From: Bryoerythrophyllum caledonicum
Lineage: Eukaryota > Streptophyta > Bryopsida > Pottiales > Pottiaceae
Reading direction: 5' to 3'
Assembly (NCBI GenBank): GCA_963971425.1
Contig: OZ020523.1
Span: 10,598,867-10,662,866, forward strand
DNA length: 64,000 nucleotides
The translations under genes and the position numbers were made by a program. Each line of letters starts with the position of its first letter. The first letter of the stretch is position 1. Positions 1 through 11,946 of the stretch are shown piece by piece. The notes under the pieces were generated by a model that worked only from the letters and a program-made list of their open reading frames with translations, did not search any database and was not told the DNA's origin.

Positions 1-1113
1 TAGGATTCGAGAGGTACCTGGTATATTAGATCGTATGTTGATGCAGCGATCCAGCACTAGCTGTGTGACGCAACAGTCCAAGTTCAACAAGAGAGTATCT
101 TCCACAGCGTCAAGCCCCGACTTCGCTGACAAGAAGCAACAGAAAGAACACCAAGTATCAGGGCTTCGAGTTAAGACTCCTCAGTTCTTACGCACTGAAA
201 TAATTCCGCACCATAGCAAGACAGAGAACCACTGGGAAGGACAAGGCACCTGATCTGGAGCGGACGCTGCTTCTGTGTCCCACCACGCGTACGCTCCACA
301 ACACAACTGTTCTGGCGCAGCACGACGCTCCAGCTTCCCTCAGTGGTAGCAACACGAAGGATCACAGTTCGGAGACTTCTCCAACAGGCGGCACCACATC
401 TCTGCGAACATGTAGCGACAGCGCTCAAAGCTGGTCATGGTGAAGAGAGTGCTGCTGTGAGTGCTGCGAAAGGGGAATGGGGCACCATGTGCTGGGCCAG
501 TACGATGCCCACGGAAATTCCCTGCGTAGACTATGCAGCAGCGTTCCAAAGACAAAGTCGACTGTGGGTTATTGGTCCCAGTTGTCAGATGCGAGTCGAC
601 AGAAACTTTATTGGTCTCTGTGGCCACGACGTGCGAGCGAAACAAGAAATGCCACACAAACATTGTTGTTTAATACTCGAAGAAGGGGCCGTGAGTCAGC
701 AGATAAGGACCATCTGCAATCTGCGGTAAGATCCTCCAGTTTTATTGTCTGTACACCAGTGGTTTCATTTCCAGCTATTTCCAGCTATTTTCTAGCTATC
801 GTGGCTAATTTTTATGACTGAGTTTTGGCAATCAAGGGAGGAAAGACAGTCGACGCTGAGGAAATTTCGAGTTCCAACGGCAGCAAGGTCGGACCAAGTC
901 TAACGGTCACCATTTCGTTCCATGGACATACTGTACTGCTCTCCGAAGCCTTGATTATGTGGCCAGTTGGATGTGTGCTGAGAGCGCCCAGGAGTACTTT
1001 CACAAGTTTGCAGCTCCGAGTTCCCAGTGCGATCATCTGACACAAAGTGCTGTTCAAAAGCAGAATGCAAATGATGGGTGCAATTTTTCCAATTGGAGAT
1101 GCGTAGGGCCATG
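1..1113. other. Unclassified gene-like stretch, no supported CDS
   Basis: Higher GC than the DNA that follows. Several short overlapping open frames occur on both strands, none with recognisable protein motifs. About 640-870 is a diverged repeat of 28,268-28,500: both share the words GTGAGTCAGCAGATAAGG, TTTCATTTCCAGCTATTT and CAAGGGAGGAAA in the same order. This suggests a dispersed gene fragment or a non-coding element rather than a host coding gene. I cannot assign a function. Confidence 0.3.
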
Positions 1114-1115
1114 TA

Positions 1116-1466
1116 AGGTAAGCCCCCTTAAAACCGACAAGTTAAGGAATGTGCATATATGGAGAGAGGAGATAATTATACTATTATTTTTCAGTGATAA
1201 CCAATAGAATTACAATTCCAACCCAAGTGATTTCATATTTTTTCGATGAAAACTGAATTAGTTATGAATTTTCAAAGTGTACAGTCATGTTTAGTGGGTG
1301 GCCAGCAGTAGGTACCCCCCATCACCAACGACCAATAGCAAGGGTCTTAACCAATAGCAAACCTCCATTTGGAACTGAGTTGGTGGTAATGGGATGGAAG
1401 AGGGTTGGATATACCCCATTTTTTTAGACGTTGGCTATGGGTTTTGGTTGGTTATGGGGCTTACCT
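1116..1466 (+). mobile_element. MITE with TA target duplication, family 'AGGTAAGCC', copy 1
   Basis: This 351-bp element has perfect inverted ends AGGTAAGCCCC / GGGGCTTACCT and is flanked by TA on both sides, as expected for a Tc1/mariner-like (Stowaway-type) non-autonomous element. The interior is shared with copies at 31,046-31,397 (same orientation) and 56,615-56,962 (inverted), and partly at 23,303-23,397. It contains no coding capacity. Confidence 0.8.
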
Positions 1467-1468
1467 TA

Positions 1469-2304
1469 CTCTCACAACCATGCGTTGGCACGATCAACGA
1501 TTCTAACTCCTAACCCTTTACCGCTCAAGGATGTTTCCAGATTTCTGCTGATTTTTTCCATGAACTGGATTTGATGGAAATGCAATGTCTGAAAGCAATA
1601 TCTAACCTTACAAAATTGAACTTAACACATGACCTCAACTATGGGGAAATCTTGCACAACATCCAACGGTTGATGGAATAGATTATAGTGTTTAAAGTTA
1701 CCGTGTATTGGTGGTGAAAATTGTGGATTTTGGAGGGTATACTACTTTAACCATCAATAGATTTTTGCAAGAATTTTCTTACTTTGAATTAGAACGGTTC
1801 ACATGTACACTAGGTTGATAGCTTCCCATCGCCAGATCATATGTGAAGAAAATATTTATAGACAGTTATTGGTGATTTTTTTGTTATTTTCTACTAGATT
1901 GTATTAAAAAATATTCCAACCTTACACAAATCAAATCGGAAGTTTTGTATGTGAGGAGAGAGATTGACAATCACAAAACAATGAAAATTGTCTTAAAGAC
2001 GAAGTTTAATTAAACCTTAAGACCAAAATCAATGTGCGTGTGTGTGAAATACAACATTGTATGTCGCATGGTATTCACTGTATTCACTATATTTTGGTGT
2101 ATTTGGTGTATTTTGTGTTGTATTCCTAGCTTTTCCAAGAGTTCTATAAATCCAAATCATGGTCTGATTGTTGGAGAGTGTTCAATTTGTAACATGTGCG
2201 CAAATCTAAACCCGGTATCTCGAAGCCTAATTCCTCATGTATTCATGCAAATTGTCAATTAGCACCCCCGGAGTCCCATTTCAGGCTTCGTGGGCTCTAA
2301 AGGG
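1469..2304. other. AT-rich intergenic DNA, no gene seen
   Basis: No open frame with recognisable content. A short frame at 2032-2262 is low-complexity TGT/ATTT-rich sequence and looks fortuitous. The next TTAA-family element begins at the right edge. Confidence 0.5.
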
Positions 2305-2308
2305 TTCA

Positions 2309-3215
2309 CCCCTAAGGGCTGTGACAATTTCACACCAAAATACTTCAAAATTATTGATCAAAGTGTGATGAGTAAGGAAGGAAACAACACCTTATATTTA
2401 CAGTTTTGGCCAGAGGATCTCAATTAAGACTTACTAAGTAACATACTTACAAAATTTTAATAACTTTGACGGCACGGATTGAAAGCTTACAGTGTTGAAG
2501 TCAAGAAAATGGTTCAATTTCTCCCGTGCATTGAGTTGAATAGCAAACTTTGACTTCACATGGTGTCAAAGTTTTGCACTACACAAGGTCTAGATCTTTT
2601 ACCATTGTGATTAGCATGATATTAGTTCCCGATGCACCAAATTTTAGAGGTAGATAAGGGGTGTAGCATATTCAAAAGAAGTGTGCAAGGAGTGGAGGTT
2701 CAAAAATTGATGTTTCACATTTTAATTTTTTGTGAGCTCAATATTTTATAGAATAATAATCCAACCAGTCTATAAGAAGGTTCCCACCGCATGTTGTTGT
2801 TGAAAAAATAAAAAGTGAAAAATATGAAGACCTCTAGAAAAGATGAAAGTATTTTTTCCACTTGCCCGAAATGTGTAATAATGTTTGACTTGAGTTAAAA
2901 GACAAGATATTTTTTATATAAAAGACAAGATTCTTTTTGGACATTTTCAAAGAAGGTAATATTCTCTATATGTATGAAAATTCTCAATATCAATAGAAAC
3001 TTCTACTAAAAAATTGGAGTTGCTCGGAGTCCCCATATCTAACTTTGAGTTATACTAACTTTCAAATCATGAATTCCAAAAAAACAAAAAAAAACCTACC
3101 AAAAGCTCTTACCAATGACAATCTAGTATAAGAATTTGAGGGAATTTTCCTTTTTTTGAATTTTAGGAAAATGCCCAAAATCAAAATCGTCAAGGGACAC
3201 TTGGTCCTTTAGGAG
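2309..3215 (+). mobile_element. Short TTAA-family transposon (non-autonomous)
   Basis: The element opens with CCCCTAAGGGC after TTCA (a degenerate TTAA) and closes with TTGGTCCTTTAGGAG before TTAA. It is about 907 bp. Its interior follows the family order: GACAATTTCACACC near the 5' end, then CTTTGACTTCACATGGTGTC, GGTGTAGCATATTCAAAA, GTGCAAGGAGTGGAGGTTC, then the 3' half. It has no coding capacity and depends on a transposase supplied elsewhere. Confidence 0.75.
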
Positions 3216-3287
3216 TTAAATGCCGTGCTTATGGCCATGGTTTGTACAAGTCATAGGAACATTTTTTATCGTTCAATTTCACATTAA

Positions 3288-4650
3288 CCCCTAAAGGACC
3301 AAGACTATGTTTCACCAAAACCACCCCAAAACTACCTCTTAAAATGAGACGTCAAAAGACTAGTTTAAACATTTTTGTACTACTTTCAACCATGGGATCT
3401 TCAATTCCACTACACTAAAATTTATGTTTAGTGTAGTATACTCTAAATGCAAACCCATACACCAATTGCAAACGAGGCATTTAGTGTAGTGACAAAACCC
3501 TACACTAAATGCCAACTACTACACTATTTGTCAATTTTAGTAAAGATTTCAACATAATTTTTTTCACTTGTGCACATTTAGTGTATCAATAGTAGAAGTA
3601 TAAAAAAAGTACAGGAGTCGAGGGTTGTCAGAGTATCTTATCAGCAGCTTTCAATTGGCCACAATTCATTCATTATAAACCCGAATTGGACATGTGAGGT
3701 GTTTTTGGGCATCTACAGAAAATATAGATGCTTAAAAAACACCTCATTTGCCCAATTTGGACAATTTTTGAATGAGTTATGACCATTTGAAAGTTGCAAA
3801 TGAAGATAAGCATGGGTTGGAATGATTGGGGGGTTGATTGGGGTTTGAGTGAAGGTTACATTAATGACATTGGTAGCTAACACCAATTGTCAACTTCTTT
3901 ACAAATAGTGTACTAGGGTAAGTACACTATTCGTACCACTACACTAAACAAAAATTTTAGTGTACCTCAAAGACACATTCCATAAATTTTGTAAACTTTG
4001 ACTGCACACATTGTAAGATACACGCATTAGAAGAGAGAGATATTGTTTTCTCTTCCCTGCGCGAATAGGGTCAGCGTACTTTGACTCAAGATAATGGCAT
4101 ATTTTGACACTACATAATGCATAAATTTTATAGATCCATGTTCTACCTTGTGTTAGGTCATTGCACGCCAAAAATCACAAGTAATGGAGGTGTGTAGGAT
4201 GAGAAAAAGGCCTTGCAATGACTAGGGGTATAAAAAGTGGACCTATTCTAGGAAAAGCAATTTTATTTTTATACATAGAAATAATTGTTGAATCTAAAAT
4301 CCAAACAATGGATGTATTGACTTATTATAACCAATAAGAAAATATATTTTTTAGAAAAAAGTAAATCCTAAATTTCTATGCGTTTGTAAGTGAAAACAAT
4401 GAATGTTGCTAAGAACTTTCTTTCACTTCTACCCGCCTCAAAAAAGTGCAATAGTCAACTCTATAGTATTGGTATTTTTCTCTATAGTACCCTATCAAGC
4501 TGCCCCAAAGTCGAGCATTTTATGTTTGAAGCACCATAACGTTTTCATTTTTCAATCCCAAAAAAATCCCCGCAAAGATACGAAGTTTCCTATTTTGACT
4601 AAAAATTTTAAGAAGTTATCTTCAAAATTGGATTTTTAGGAACCTGCCCA
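3288..4650 (+). mobile_element. Diverged TTAA-family copy, interrupted by a MITE
   Basis: TTAA at 3284-3287 is followed by CCCCTAAAGGACCAAG. The 5' family sequence runs to about 3,410, is broken by the MITE at 3,411-3,964, and resumes at about 3,966 with a diverged family interior. The 3' end is not clear. The stretch around 3,318-3,345 holds an unoccupied TTAA site that is occupied in the paralogous copy at 63.1 kb. Confidence 0.55.
3411..3964. mobile_element. MITE with palindromic TACACTAAA ends
   Basis: The two ends are 27-bp inverted repeats differing at one position; each begins TACACTAAAATTT and is itself able to fold (TACACTAAA ... TTTAGTGTA). Read as TA-CACTA ... TAGTG-TA, the element has CACTA-like termini with a TA flank on both sides. 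It is 554 bp, non-coding, and inserted inside a TTAA-family element. A related 221-bp element lies at 27,977-28,197. Confidence 0.65.
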
Positions 4651-4743
4651 AAATTGATTTGTACGCCACAAGTACGGTTGGTACTACAAGGGTTGAAATA
4701 TATATAATTAGTTTTTTTGTATTTTCCTTTAATAAAGCTCTAA

Positions 4744-5150
4744 CCCCTATCGTTCCTTGACAATTTCACACCATAAATACTTCAAAATGATATTGTAAAC
4801 AATAGAGAAGGAAACAAAAACATGTATTTCTAATTGAACCATAGATCTCATTTAGGACTTATTAATTATCAAACTCACAATATTTCATCAACTTTGACCG
4901 GTGCTTAAATTGGAAGATTATAGTGATTATAGTAGAAAAAAATAGTTCATTTTTATCCTTGCATTGAGTGGATTAGCAAAGTTTAACTTCACTTGGTGCC
5001 AAATTTCTAAACTACACAAGGTCTAAATTTTATACCATCATATCAAACATGATATTAGTTCCTTGTACACCAATTCTTAGAGGTTGAAAAGAGGTGTAGC
5101 ATATTCAAAACAACTGTAACAACATTCAATTAAGCAATTATGCACTTAGC
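4744..5150 (+). repeat. TTAA-family 5' half; candidate left end of the gene-B element
   Basis: It begins CTAACCCCTATCG, a degenerate form of the family terminus, and continues through the family 5' half as far as GGTGTAGCATATTCAAAACA. There it departs into ATTAAGCAATTATGCACTT, a sequence also found beside the gene-B remnant at 18,283-18,305. An inverted copy of the same 5' half lies on the far side of gene B at 10,870-11,215, so the two could be long terminal inverted repeats of one element of about 6.5 kb. Confidence 0.55.
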
Positions 5151-5717
5151 CAAGTGCACTGGTTGTTGGTAGAAAGCCGCAAGTTATTTGCTCATAACTT
5201 TTAAAAAAATCAAAATTTGGCAAAAGTTCAGTATGTTTTTTGTCAAATTTTTTGGGTGTTTGTCGTGTCATACATTGGCATCTTCATGTTCATATCAATA
5301 ATATATTTTTTACATTCACTACCTTTTTTAAGAAAATATATGATTTCTAATCTAGTTTCCAAATCCTGCTACAAATTATGATCATGTGCCCAAAGAGATT
5401 ATAAATGTGTTATGAGTTATTATAGGATTTTAGAGTACTGCACTACAAATACAATGTGTAAGAGATACAAAAATGTATATGCAATTTCCTAAGACAGTAT
5501 AAAGTACCTCACTGTATTTTATAATGCAAAAACATACATAATCAAGCAACTCCACACTATCACTGAGGAATTCTAAAATCAAACATATCATATGGACCAT
5601 CCAATATATAAATATATACCACCCACCGAACGATAGACACATCTCAAACTACATTATACTAACGCACTTGCCACCTAAACTGCATGCATGCTCTACTATA
5701 GTATATAGCTCCAGGGC
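5151..5717. other. 3' flank of gene B, no gene
   Basis: AT-rich sequence between the repeated terminus and the gene-B stop codon. It contains TGCACTT...AAGTGCA, an imperfect palindrome just left of 5,151. The word GCACTTAGCCAAGTGCA recurs at about 18,300 beside the second gene-B copy. The open frame at 5430-5642 has no supporting features. Confidence 0.4.
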
Positions 5718-8700
5718 TCAGAGCTCATCTTCTGGCGGAACGACTCCCTCCACGTGTCCAATGGCGCTACCTACCATAGCGGACAGTTCATGATCCTGCA
5801 CTGGACAATCTCCCACATCTTCGATGCCAATGGATGCACACTCAACAAATCGGTAATTGCCAGGTACACCCTCCCGCGTATGCCTTACGCGATCATCATT
5901 GTAGAAAAAGCCATCTTCAGGATTGAAGGACATCTCTCGCTCTGATGAGAAGGCCCTCTGAAATGCAATGATGTCCTCGGATACGCTAGATCTTGGAACG
6001 GAAGGCAAACCTCGTCCAATATCACTCTGAGTACCTCCAAACGTCTCTTGTGTCTCCGATATAGGCTGTGATTGAGAAGGCATCAAAGGCTGTAGAATCC
6101 TCCTCTGCACCGAAAAAAATTCACATGAATCCAATCCTTCTTCCTCCATCTCCAGCCTAGGACCATCAAATGTACGCCCCCCTCCTGCCCCTGCCGCCAA
6201 TCTAACATCTACTACACTGGTATCTTGCATCCTCTCTATAGGTGTTGCAGATGTCTGCCCTGAAGTATCTCCCACCGCCCGCTGCGTTGATGAAATCCTA
6301 TCTCTAGGAGGAGACTGGTTCACTCCATCTTTATCGGCGTCTGAACCACTGCGAGATGAGAAATCTTCAGTAGTACCTGAACGTGGCAATCTCTCATTTA
6401 AACCACCTCCATCCGCATTGTCGTCTTCATTCCTCACTCCACCAACCGCCTCTTCGGTCTCAGGTATGATGTTGCAACCAGTACTTGTTCCACCAGTCCT
6501 GACCAATAGTTGTCCTTGGAAATTGTCGGACAACTCATTGTACAGAAATGAAACTCTGTCTGTACAATCGTCAATGATGAAAACCTCAGATCCCTGGAAA
6601 TCTCCTTCAAGGATCATGGGAATGGCCGTAGATATGTTACATGCCACTAAACCCCAACCACGGGGCAAGTATGAGCCCACTAGTCTTGCCAGCTCAGATG
6701 GAGATCTCTCAAGTGAATCAACTTCAGAGGGTTGGCGTGCCTCACTCCAGTGATCCAAGAAAACAAGAGGAAGTGGAACATCTCCAGAAACATAGTTCGG
6801 GCCAGGAGATGTATCCACAGGGTGCTGCATACAAATCACAACATCGCCAATCGGTTGTACTATTTGCTCCAAACGCCCATTCTCTGTAAAATCGAGAGCA
6901 TAGAGATTAACCGCGTTCGGATCAAATGCCCAACATCCACGTCGCATAGTACATCCCTCTGGAAGCTTCACCTTCGTGAAAAACTCTTCGTTGGCATACA
7001 CGGCCGTTGGTAACAAGAAGATGACGTTCCATCGTTCAATATTTGCCATCCATAATGCCAGCTGTGCAAAAACTGCGGATAACTGGGCGTCTCCCCAATG
7101 ACCATCTCCATGCCTCCCACCGCCACGTCGACAATCAATCACCCACAAACATGGTTTCCCCAACTCTATGTAGTCGGTGCGGAATAACCCTCTTCTACAC
7201 CAAACCGGAAGAAGATTCTATGTGTTGCTCTGGCCTGGCCTCTTGACTTCCATCTGCCATTCCCAATTAGCAGTAGCCTGTCCTCCCACATCCACAGACA
7301 GTCCAATGTATCCACGCCCCCCTGTTGCAATGTCACCATAATGAAACCTGATGGAAGGAGGGATGAGGTAGCCTATGTCTTCCAATTTAGACACCTTCCC
7401 CCGCACAGGAGCAGTCCAAGCTTATTTCGTGGTAGCATTCAAAAGCTTCCCAAACGTATCAAGTTGTGCGTTACTCCTCGGAAAATACTTCCCTACACGG
7501 ATACGAAAGAAATCTTCCATGGAATCAGGTGTACTTTCCTTGTTCTCCACCATCAACCAACGGATGGAATTCATCACAGCTTCTCGTCTTTGATATCGGT
7601 CAACCACACCGGCAATCGTACGAGGATGTGGATTCTTGTCTTTTACACCGTCGAAGTAATATACTTGACGTGGTCTTACTCCATCCTCCCCCACCGGCTT
7701 TGCTGCAGCAGACTTTGCCAACCGAAGATAATATGAATTCGGAATCCTACCTAACGGCCTCAACCAATTCTGCGTCATCTCCTTTCTTGTTGGTCGTACG
7801 TCCACATTTGGATTCAGCTCTTTCTTCCTCGCCATGTCCTTCCACTTGTCCTCTTCCTCCTTGCTGTAAAAGAGAATGCCGTCTTCGTAGTCCTTGCATA
7901 CTTGAATGATAGCTTCGAAGCAATCATTGCTCGGATTCCATGCATGACTGGTCAGATCCTCCATGTTTTTCGCCAACCTCTTCACCGTGACAACTCCATC
8001 CCCCTTGGGCAACTTATGCACTGCACTTGCCGCACTCACCAAAGCAATAGCCCTGCGTGCATCGTCCGCACGTAGTGTGCTATCACGCCTCCCGTATAGA
8101 TCCCAAATCTGACGGATCTTCCTCAAATCCTCCTCCATGGTAGAATATGACTATCTCTGGAACTCTGCCACGTTGATCCGCGCAGACTTCTCAATGTAAA
8201 AGCGACGATCATCATACACCACAAAAGAGGCCTCCCGCCGCTCGAACGTGTCCAGGTATTCATTTAAAAGCATAGTACCATCTCTCCACTGCTGCTGTGC
8301 AAACTTACAAACTGCAACTATGTGTTGGCCATCCACTGGTTCCCAAATGATATGATCTTGAAGCCAAGAATATTGGGATCCCATCGTACCCTGTACAGAA
8401 GCACTCCCGTGTGCAATGAACATGCGCTCAAATTCTCGTGCGGTTCCTACCAACGGAAATGGCAGCTCCTCCTTCTCAATGACACCATCATCGGTGGTAG
8501 TATGCACGATGTATCTGATCGGTCGAAGTACCAATCTACTCATCCGACTCGCAGATTCAGGATCTCTTAAGCGGTTAAATACTTCTCTGACCCTCTTCTG
8601 TGATAAAACCCGGTGGTTCGTTTCCGGGTTCTCCACAGAGACAATGCGGTCTATGTATGCCTTAAACACAAAATTCCCTCACACTGATCCTTTCGCAATC

Positions 8701-9683
8701 TCCTCCGTTGTAGGCACTGGTGCTTTTAAATACATTGAAGTTGGAAGATCCTGAGGTATCTCCGCATTGTCTTCAAAATCCTCTGGTATACTGTTTGGAA
8801 GGTTGTGAAAATCTTCTTCCTCTGGCGCCATGGCTGACAAATCAGCTAAATCTCCCGGTATAGATGTAGGGGCCCTACGATGACCATCAGACGTCCTGAG
8901 CCCCGACCTAGGAATCCTGCCACCCGATCTTGCACTTCTCCCAATCAACCTCCTCCCGCTTGGATCCAAACTTGATGGGCTTTCTCTTGAACCAGAAGCT
9001 ACATCACTGTCAACACGACGTGGCCTCTTCGTAGGACGTCTACTCGTTAATGGAGGATTCGGTAATGTTTGTACCTCAGAAGTTGTGCTGGGATGTTGGC
9101 CTCCACTTCCCCTCCCCCCCTCCAGTGGTCGCCAATCCAGTTGCAACGGCTCAGCAAGAACTCGATAAACTTCTGTTTCTTCTGGTTCTGCTGGTGGGGC
9201 TTGAGTTGTCGCATGTGATGGGTCCCTCTTCCGAAATGCTTCATATCTAATATGTTCCTCCATAATCTTCTTAGCCTTCAACACCATCTCCGGTGACAAC
9301 GCTAAACAGGATAATACATTGTTGTGTCTAGCAGTACGTACCGCAAGAGAGATGTTTAACCTAAACGTCTGCAATGATTTGAGGAATTTCACCTAACCTG
9401 GATTTTGAAGAAGATTCAAAGGTACAGGTGCCAAAAGCAACTTCTTCGAAAGAGAAGTCTTCACCTCCGATTGACCTGGACCCACTACGCAAGTAACATA
9501 TATCATATCATCACGTCGAAGAGTGATTGCTTGGATTTTGCCAAAACTCTTCCCCAATGTCGATGTACGCTTTCCCAGCTCAAAGGGATAATCCGTCACC
9601 CATAAGAAGGCGCTCGACTCATCCACTTCTGCAATCCACCAGCCGTGGCTCTCCCAGATTCTATCAATATTTGGTGGTGCCAT
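5718..9683 (-). pseudogene. Gene B: large transposon protein, five in-frame stops
   Basis: One minus-strand frame runs from ATG at 9681-9683 to TGA at 5718-5720, about 1,320 codons, with no frameshift. It is broken by TAG 9393-9395, TGA 8679-8681, TAG 8151-8153, TAA 7422-7424 and TAG 7218-7220. Each stop is one transition from CAG, CGA or CAA. The remnant copy at 18.8-19.8 kb has CAA at the first of these positions. An upstream in-frame start at 9764 lies within repeat sequence, so I prefer 9683. The N-terminal part is globular, followed by a Ser/Arg-rich stretch, a central part with many charged residues, a C-terminal globular part (WVIDCRRGGG, then RWNVIFLLPT, then VFIIDDC), and an acidic, probably disordered tail. 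I recognise no family. The order of motifs weakly resembles a Rossmann-type methyltransferase, but no DPPY/W motif is intact. It lies between inverted TTAA-family sequences, so it is probably carried by that transposon. Confidence 0.6.
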
Positions 9684-9764
9684 AACGCAACACTCAAAAA
9701 ACCTGTATATCATTACAAAACAATAGTCACTATTAGTACGGAATAAGAATTTTTGAACCACCAC

Positions 9765-10880
9765 TCATTGCACAATATTTTTGAACATGCAACACCCCTT
9801 GTCTACCTCTAAAAACTTTTGCACTACACAAGATCTAAATCCAATAACATCGTGTTAAGCATGTTGTTAGTTCTTTGGCGAAATAGCATATTAATCCAAG
9901 TCAATTATTTTCACACATTGTCACACATTTTCGGGGAGAGTACCACAAAACTTCTACCTTTCCACATAAATCTTTGAGATCTTCAAATGATTTACTTTTG
10001 ATTTTTCCTACGGCATTATGTGATGTAAACCTTCTTATTGACCATTTGGATTCTCATTTGAAACAATATTGAGTTCACAAAAAAATATAACATGAACTGA
10101 GAATTATTGAACCTCCACTCATTGCACAATTTTTTTGAATATGCTACACTCCTTGTCTACCTCTCAAAACATTTGCACTACACAAGATCTAAATCCAATA
10201 CCATTGTGTTAAGCATGTTGTTCATTCTTTGGCGAAATAGCATATTAATCCAAGTCAATTATTTTCACATATTGTCACACATTTTTGGCCAAGGTACCAA
10301 AACACTTATACCTTTCCACATAAATCTTTGAGATCTTCAAATGATTTACTTTTGATTTTTCCTACGGCATTATGTGATGTAAACCTTCTTATTGACCATT
10401 TGGATTCTCATTTGAAACAATATTGAGTTCACAAAAAAATATAACGTGAACTAAGAATTATTGAACCTCCACTCATTGCACAATTTTTTTGAATATGCTA
10501 CACTCCTTGTCTACCTCTCAAAACAGTTGCACTACACAAGATCTAAATCCAATACCATTGTGTTAAGCATGTTGTTCATTCTTTGGCGAAATAGCATATT
10601 AATCCAAGTCAATTATTTTCACATATTGTCACACATTTTTGGCCAAGGTACCAAAACACTTATACCTTTCCACATAAATCTTTGAGATCTTCGAATGATT
10701 CACTTTTGTTTTTTCCTACGGCATTATGTGATGTAAACCTTCTTATTGACCATTTGGATTCTCATTTAAAACAATATCGAGTTCACAAAAAAATATAACG
10801 TGAATTGAGAATTATTGAACCTCCACTCATTGCACAATTTTTTTGAATATGCTACACTCCTTGTCTACCTCTAAAAATTA
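9765..10880 (-). repeat. 354-bp tandem repeat, about 3.2 units, upstream of gene B
   Basis: Units starting near 9,755, 10,109 and 10,463 repeat with a period of 354 bp. The second and third are almost identical; the first is more diverged, and a partial fourth ends near 10,880. Each unit is made of TTAA-family interior read on the minus strand (GCAATGAGTGGAGGTTCA, GGTCAATAAGAAGG, CTACACAAGATCTAAAT). The array sits directly before the 5' end of gene B, where its promoter would be. The open frames inside it are duplicated artefacts. Confidence 0.8.
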
Positions 10881-11215
10881 GAATATAGCAAACTAACATC
10901 ATGCTGAATATTATGGTAATTTTTTTAGACCGTTTGAAATGCCAAAATTGGACACCAATTGAGGTCAAAGTCAGCTGATCCAGAAAACGCAGGGATGAAA
11001 ATGAGCCTTTTCTCTACTTCAAACATTAAAATCTTTCAATCCGTGCGGTAAAGCTTTATGAAATTTTGTGAGTATATTACTTAATAAGTCATTATTGAGA
11101 TCCTACGGTTAAAACTATCAAAAAAAACTTCAATTTTTTTTCCTTGCAAATTGCACTAAAACAAGCATTTATAAAGATTTTTGGTTTAGATATCCTTTAC
11201 ATCATTTTTGGACCA
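10870..11215 (-). repeat. TTAA-family 5' half, inverted; candidate right end of gene-B element
   Basis: On the minus strand this matches the family 5' half: the words corresponding to CTTAATAAGTC, GATCCTACGG, TCCGTGCGG and TCAAAGTCAGCTGATCC are present in order. The terminus itself is eroded near 11,215 (TTTTTGGACC). It is the inverted partner of 4,744-5,110. Confidence 0.55.
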
Positions 11216-11439
11216 AGGAACTTCGAGTATCAATATCGAGGGTATACTACCAGGGTATGACTAACTGGGCACCTTAACCGGTTATCAACCATGGTGTCTA
11301 TTTCGGGTATCAATTTAGGGTTTCGAATTAGGGTTTCAAATTCAGGGTATCAATCCGGATATCAATGTGTTGCACCTTTGGGTAGTCCTACGAGGGGTGT
11401 GCGCGCGCACACCCCTGTTAGTAGTTGTGAAGAGGCTGT

Positions 11440-11692
11440 GAGTGTGAGAGAGAGGGTTTGGAGGATTGAGGGATTGTGAGAGGGGCTTGTGAGGGCGGAG
11501 GGTGGGGAGAGAAGAGTTATGAGGGAGAGGAATGAATGGGAGGTGTGAGGAAGAGAAAATGTGGGCGGCTAGGGTTTGGTATATACAAGGAGGATAGGGC
11601 GTGAGAGGGGAGAGAAGAGATGGATGGGAGAGGAGAGATGGAGGAGAGATGGAGGTGAGAGCACGGGAGGGGGGGGAAATTTGTTCTTTTTT
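11440..11692 (+). repeat. Purine-rich (GA) tract
   Basis: The plus strand is strongly purine-rich (runs such as GGGAGAGGAGAGATGGAGG) over about 250 bp. The open frames here on both strands are low-complexity and are not credible proteins. Confidence 0.7.
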
Positions 11693-11746
11693 TTTAAAAA
11701 TGAGGCTGAGCCAGGCCGACCTGCGCGTAGCCGACCTGAGCCTGCG

Positions 11747-11946
11747 NNNNNNNNNNNNNNNNNNNNNNNNNNNNNNNNNNNNNNNNNNNNNNNNNNNNNN
11801 NNNNNNNNNNNNNNNNNNNNNNNNNNNNNNNNNNNNNNNNNNNNNNNNNNNNNNNNNNNNNNNNNNNNNNNNNNNNNNNNNNNNNNNNNNNNNNNNNNNN
11901 NNNNNNNNNNNNNNNNNNNNNNNNNNNNNNNNNNNNNNNNNNNNNN
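11747..11946. other. Assembly gap (200 N)
   Basis: Exactly 200 consecutive N, which suggests a placeholder size rather than a measured gap. Open frames spanning it are meaningless. Confidence 0.99.

Noticed and set aside
5718-9683. Stops of gene B removed by U-to-C RNA editing
   Set aside because: The stop types (TAG, TGA, TAA from CAG, CGA, CAA) are just what U-to-C editing repairs in some plant organelles, but this is nuclear transposon DNA and the second copy has its own different stop. Decay by deamination is simpler.
10107-10685. Two near-identical 74-residue open frames as a duplicated gene
   Set aside because: They lie in the 354-bp tandem repeat of transposon sequence, have no start context or motifs, and simply repeat with the array.
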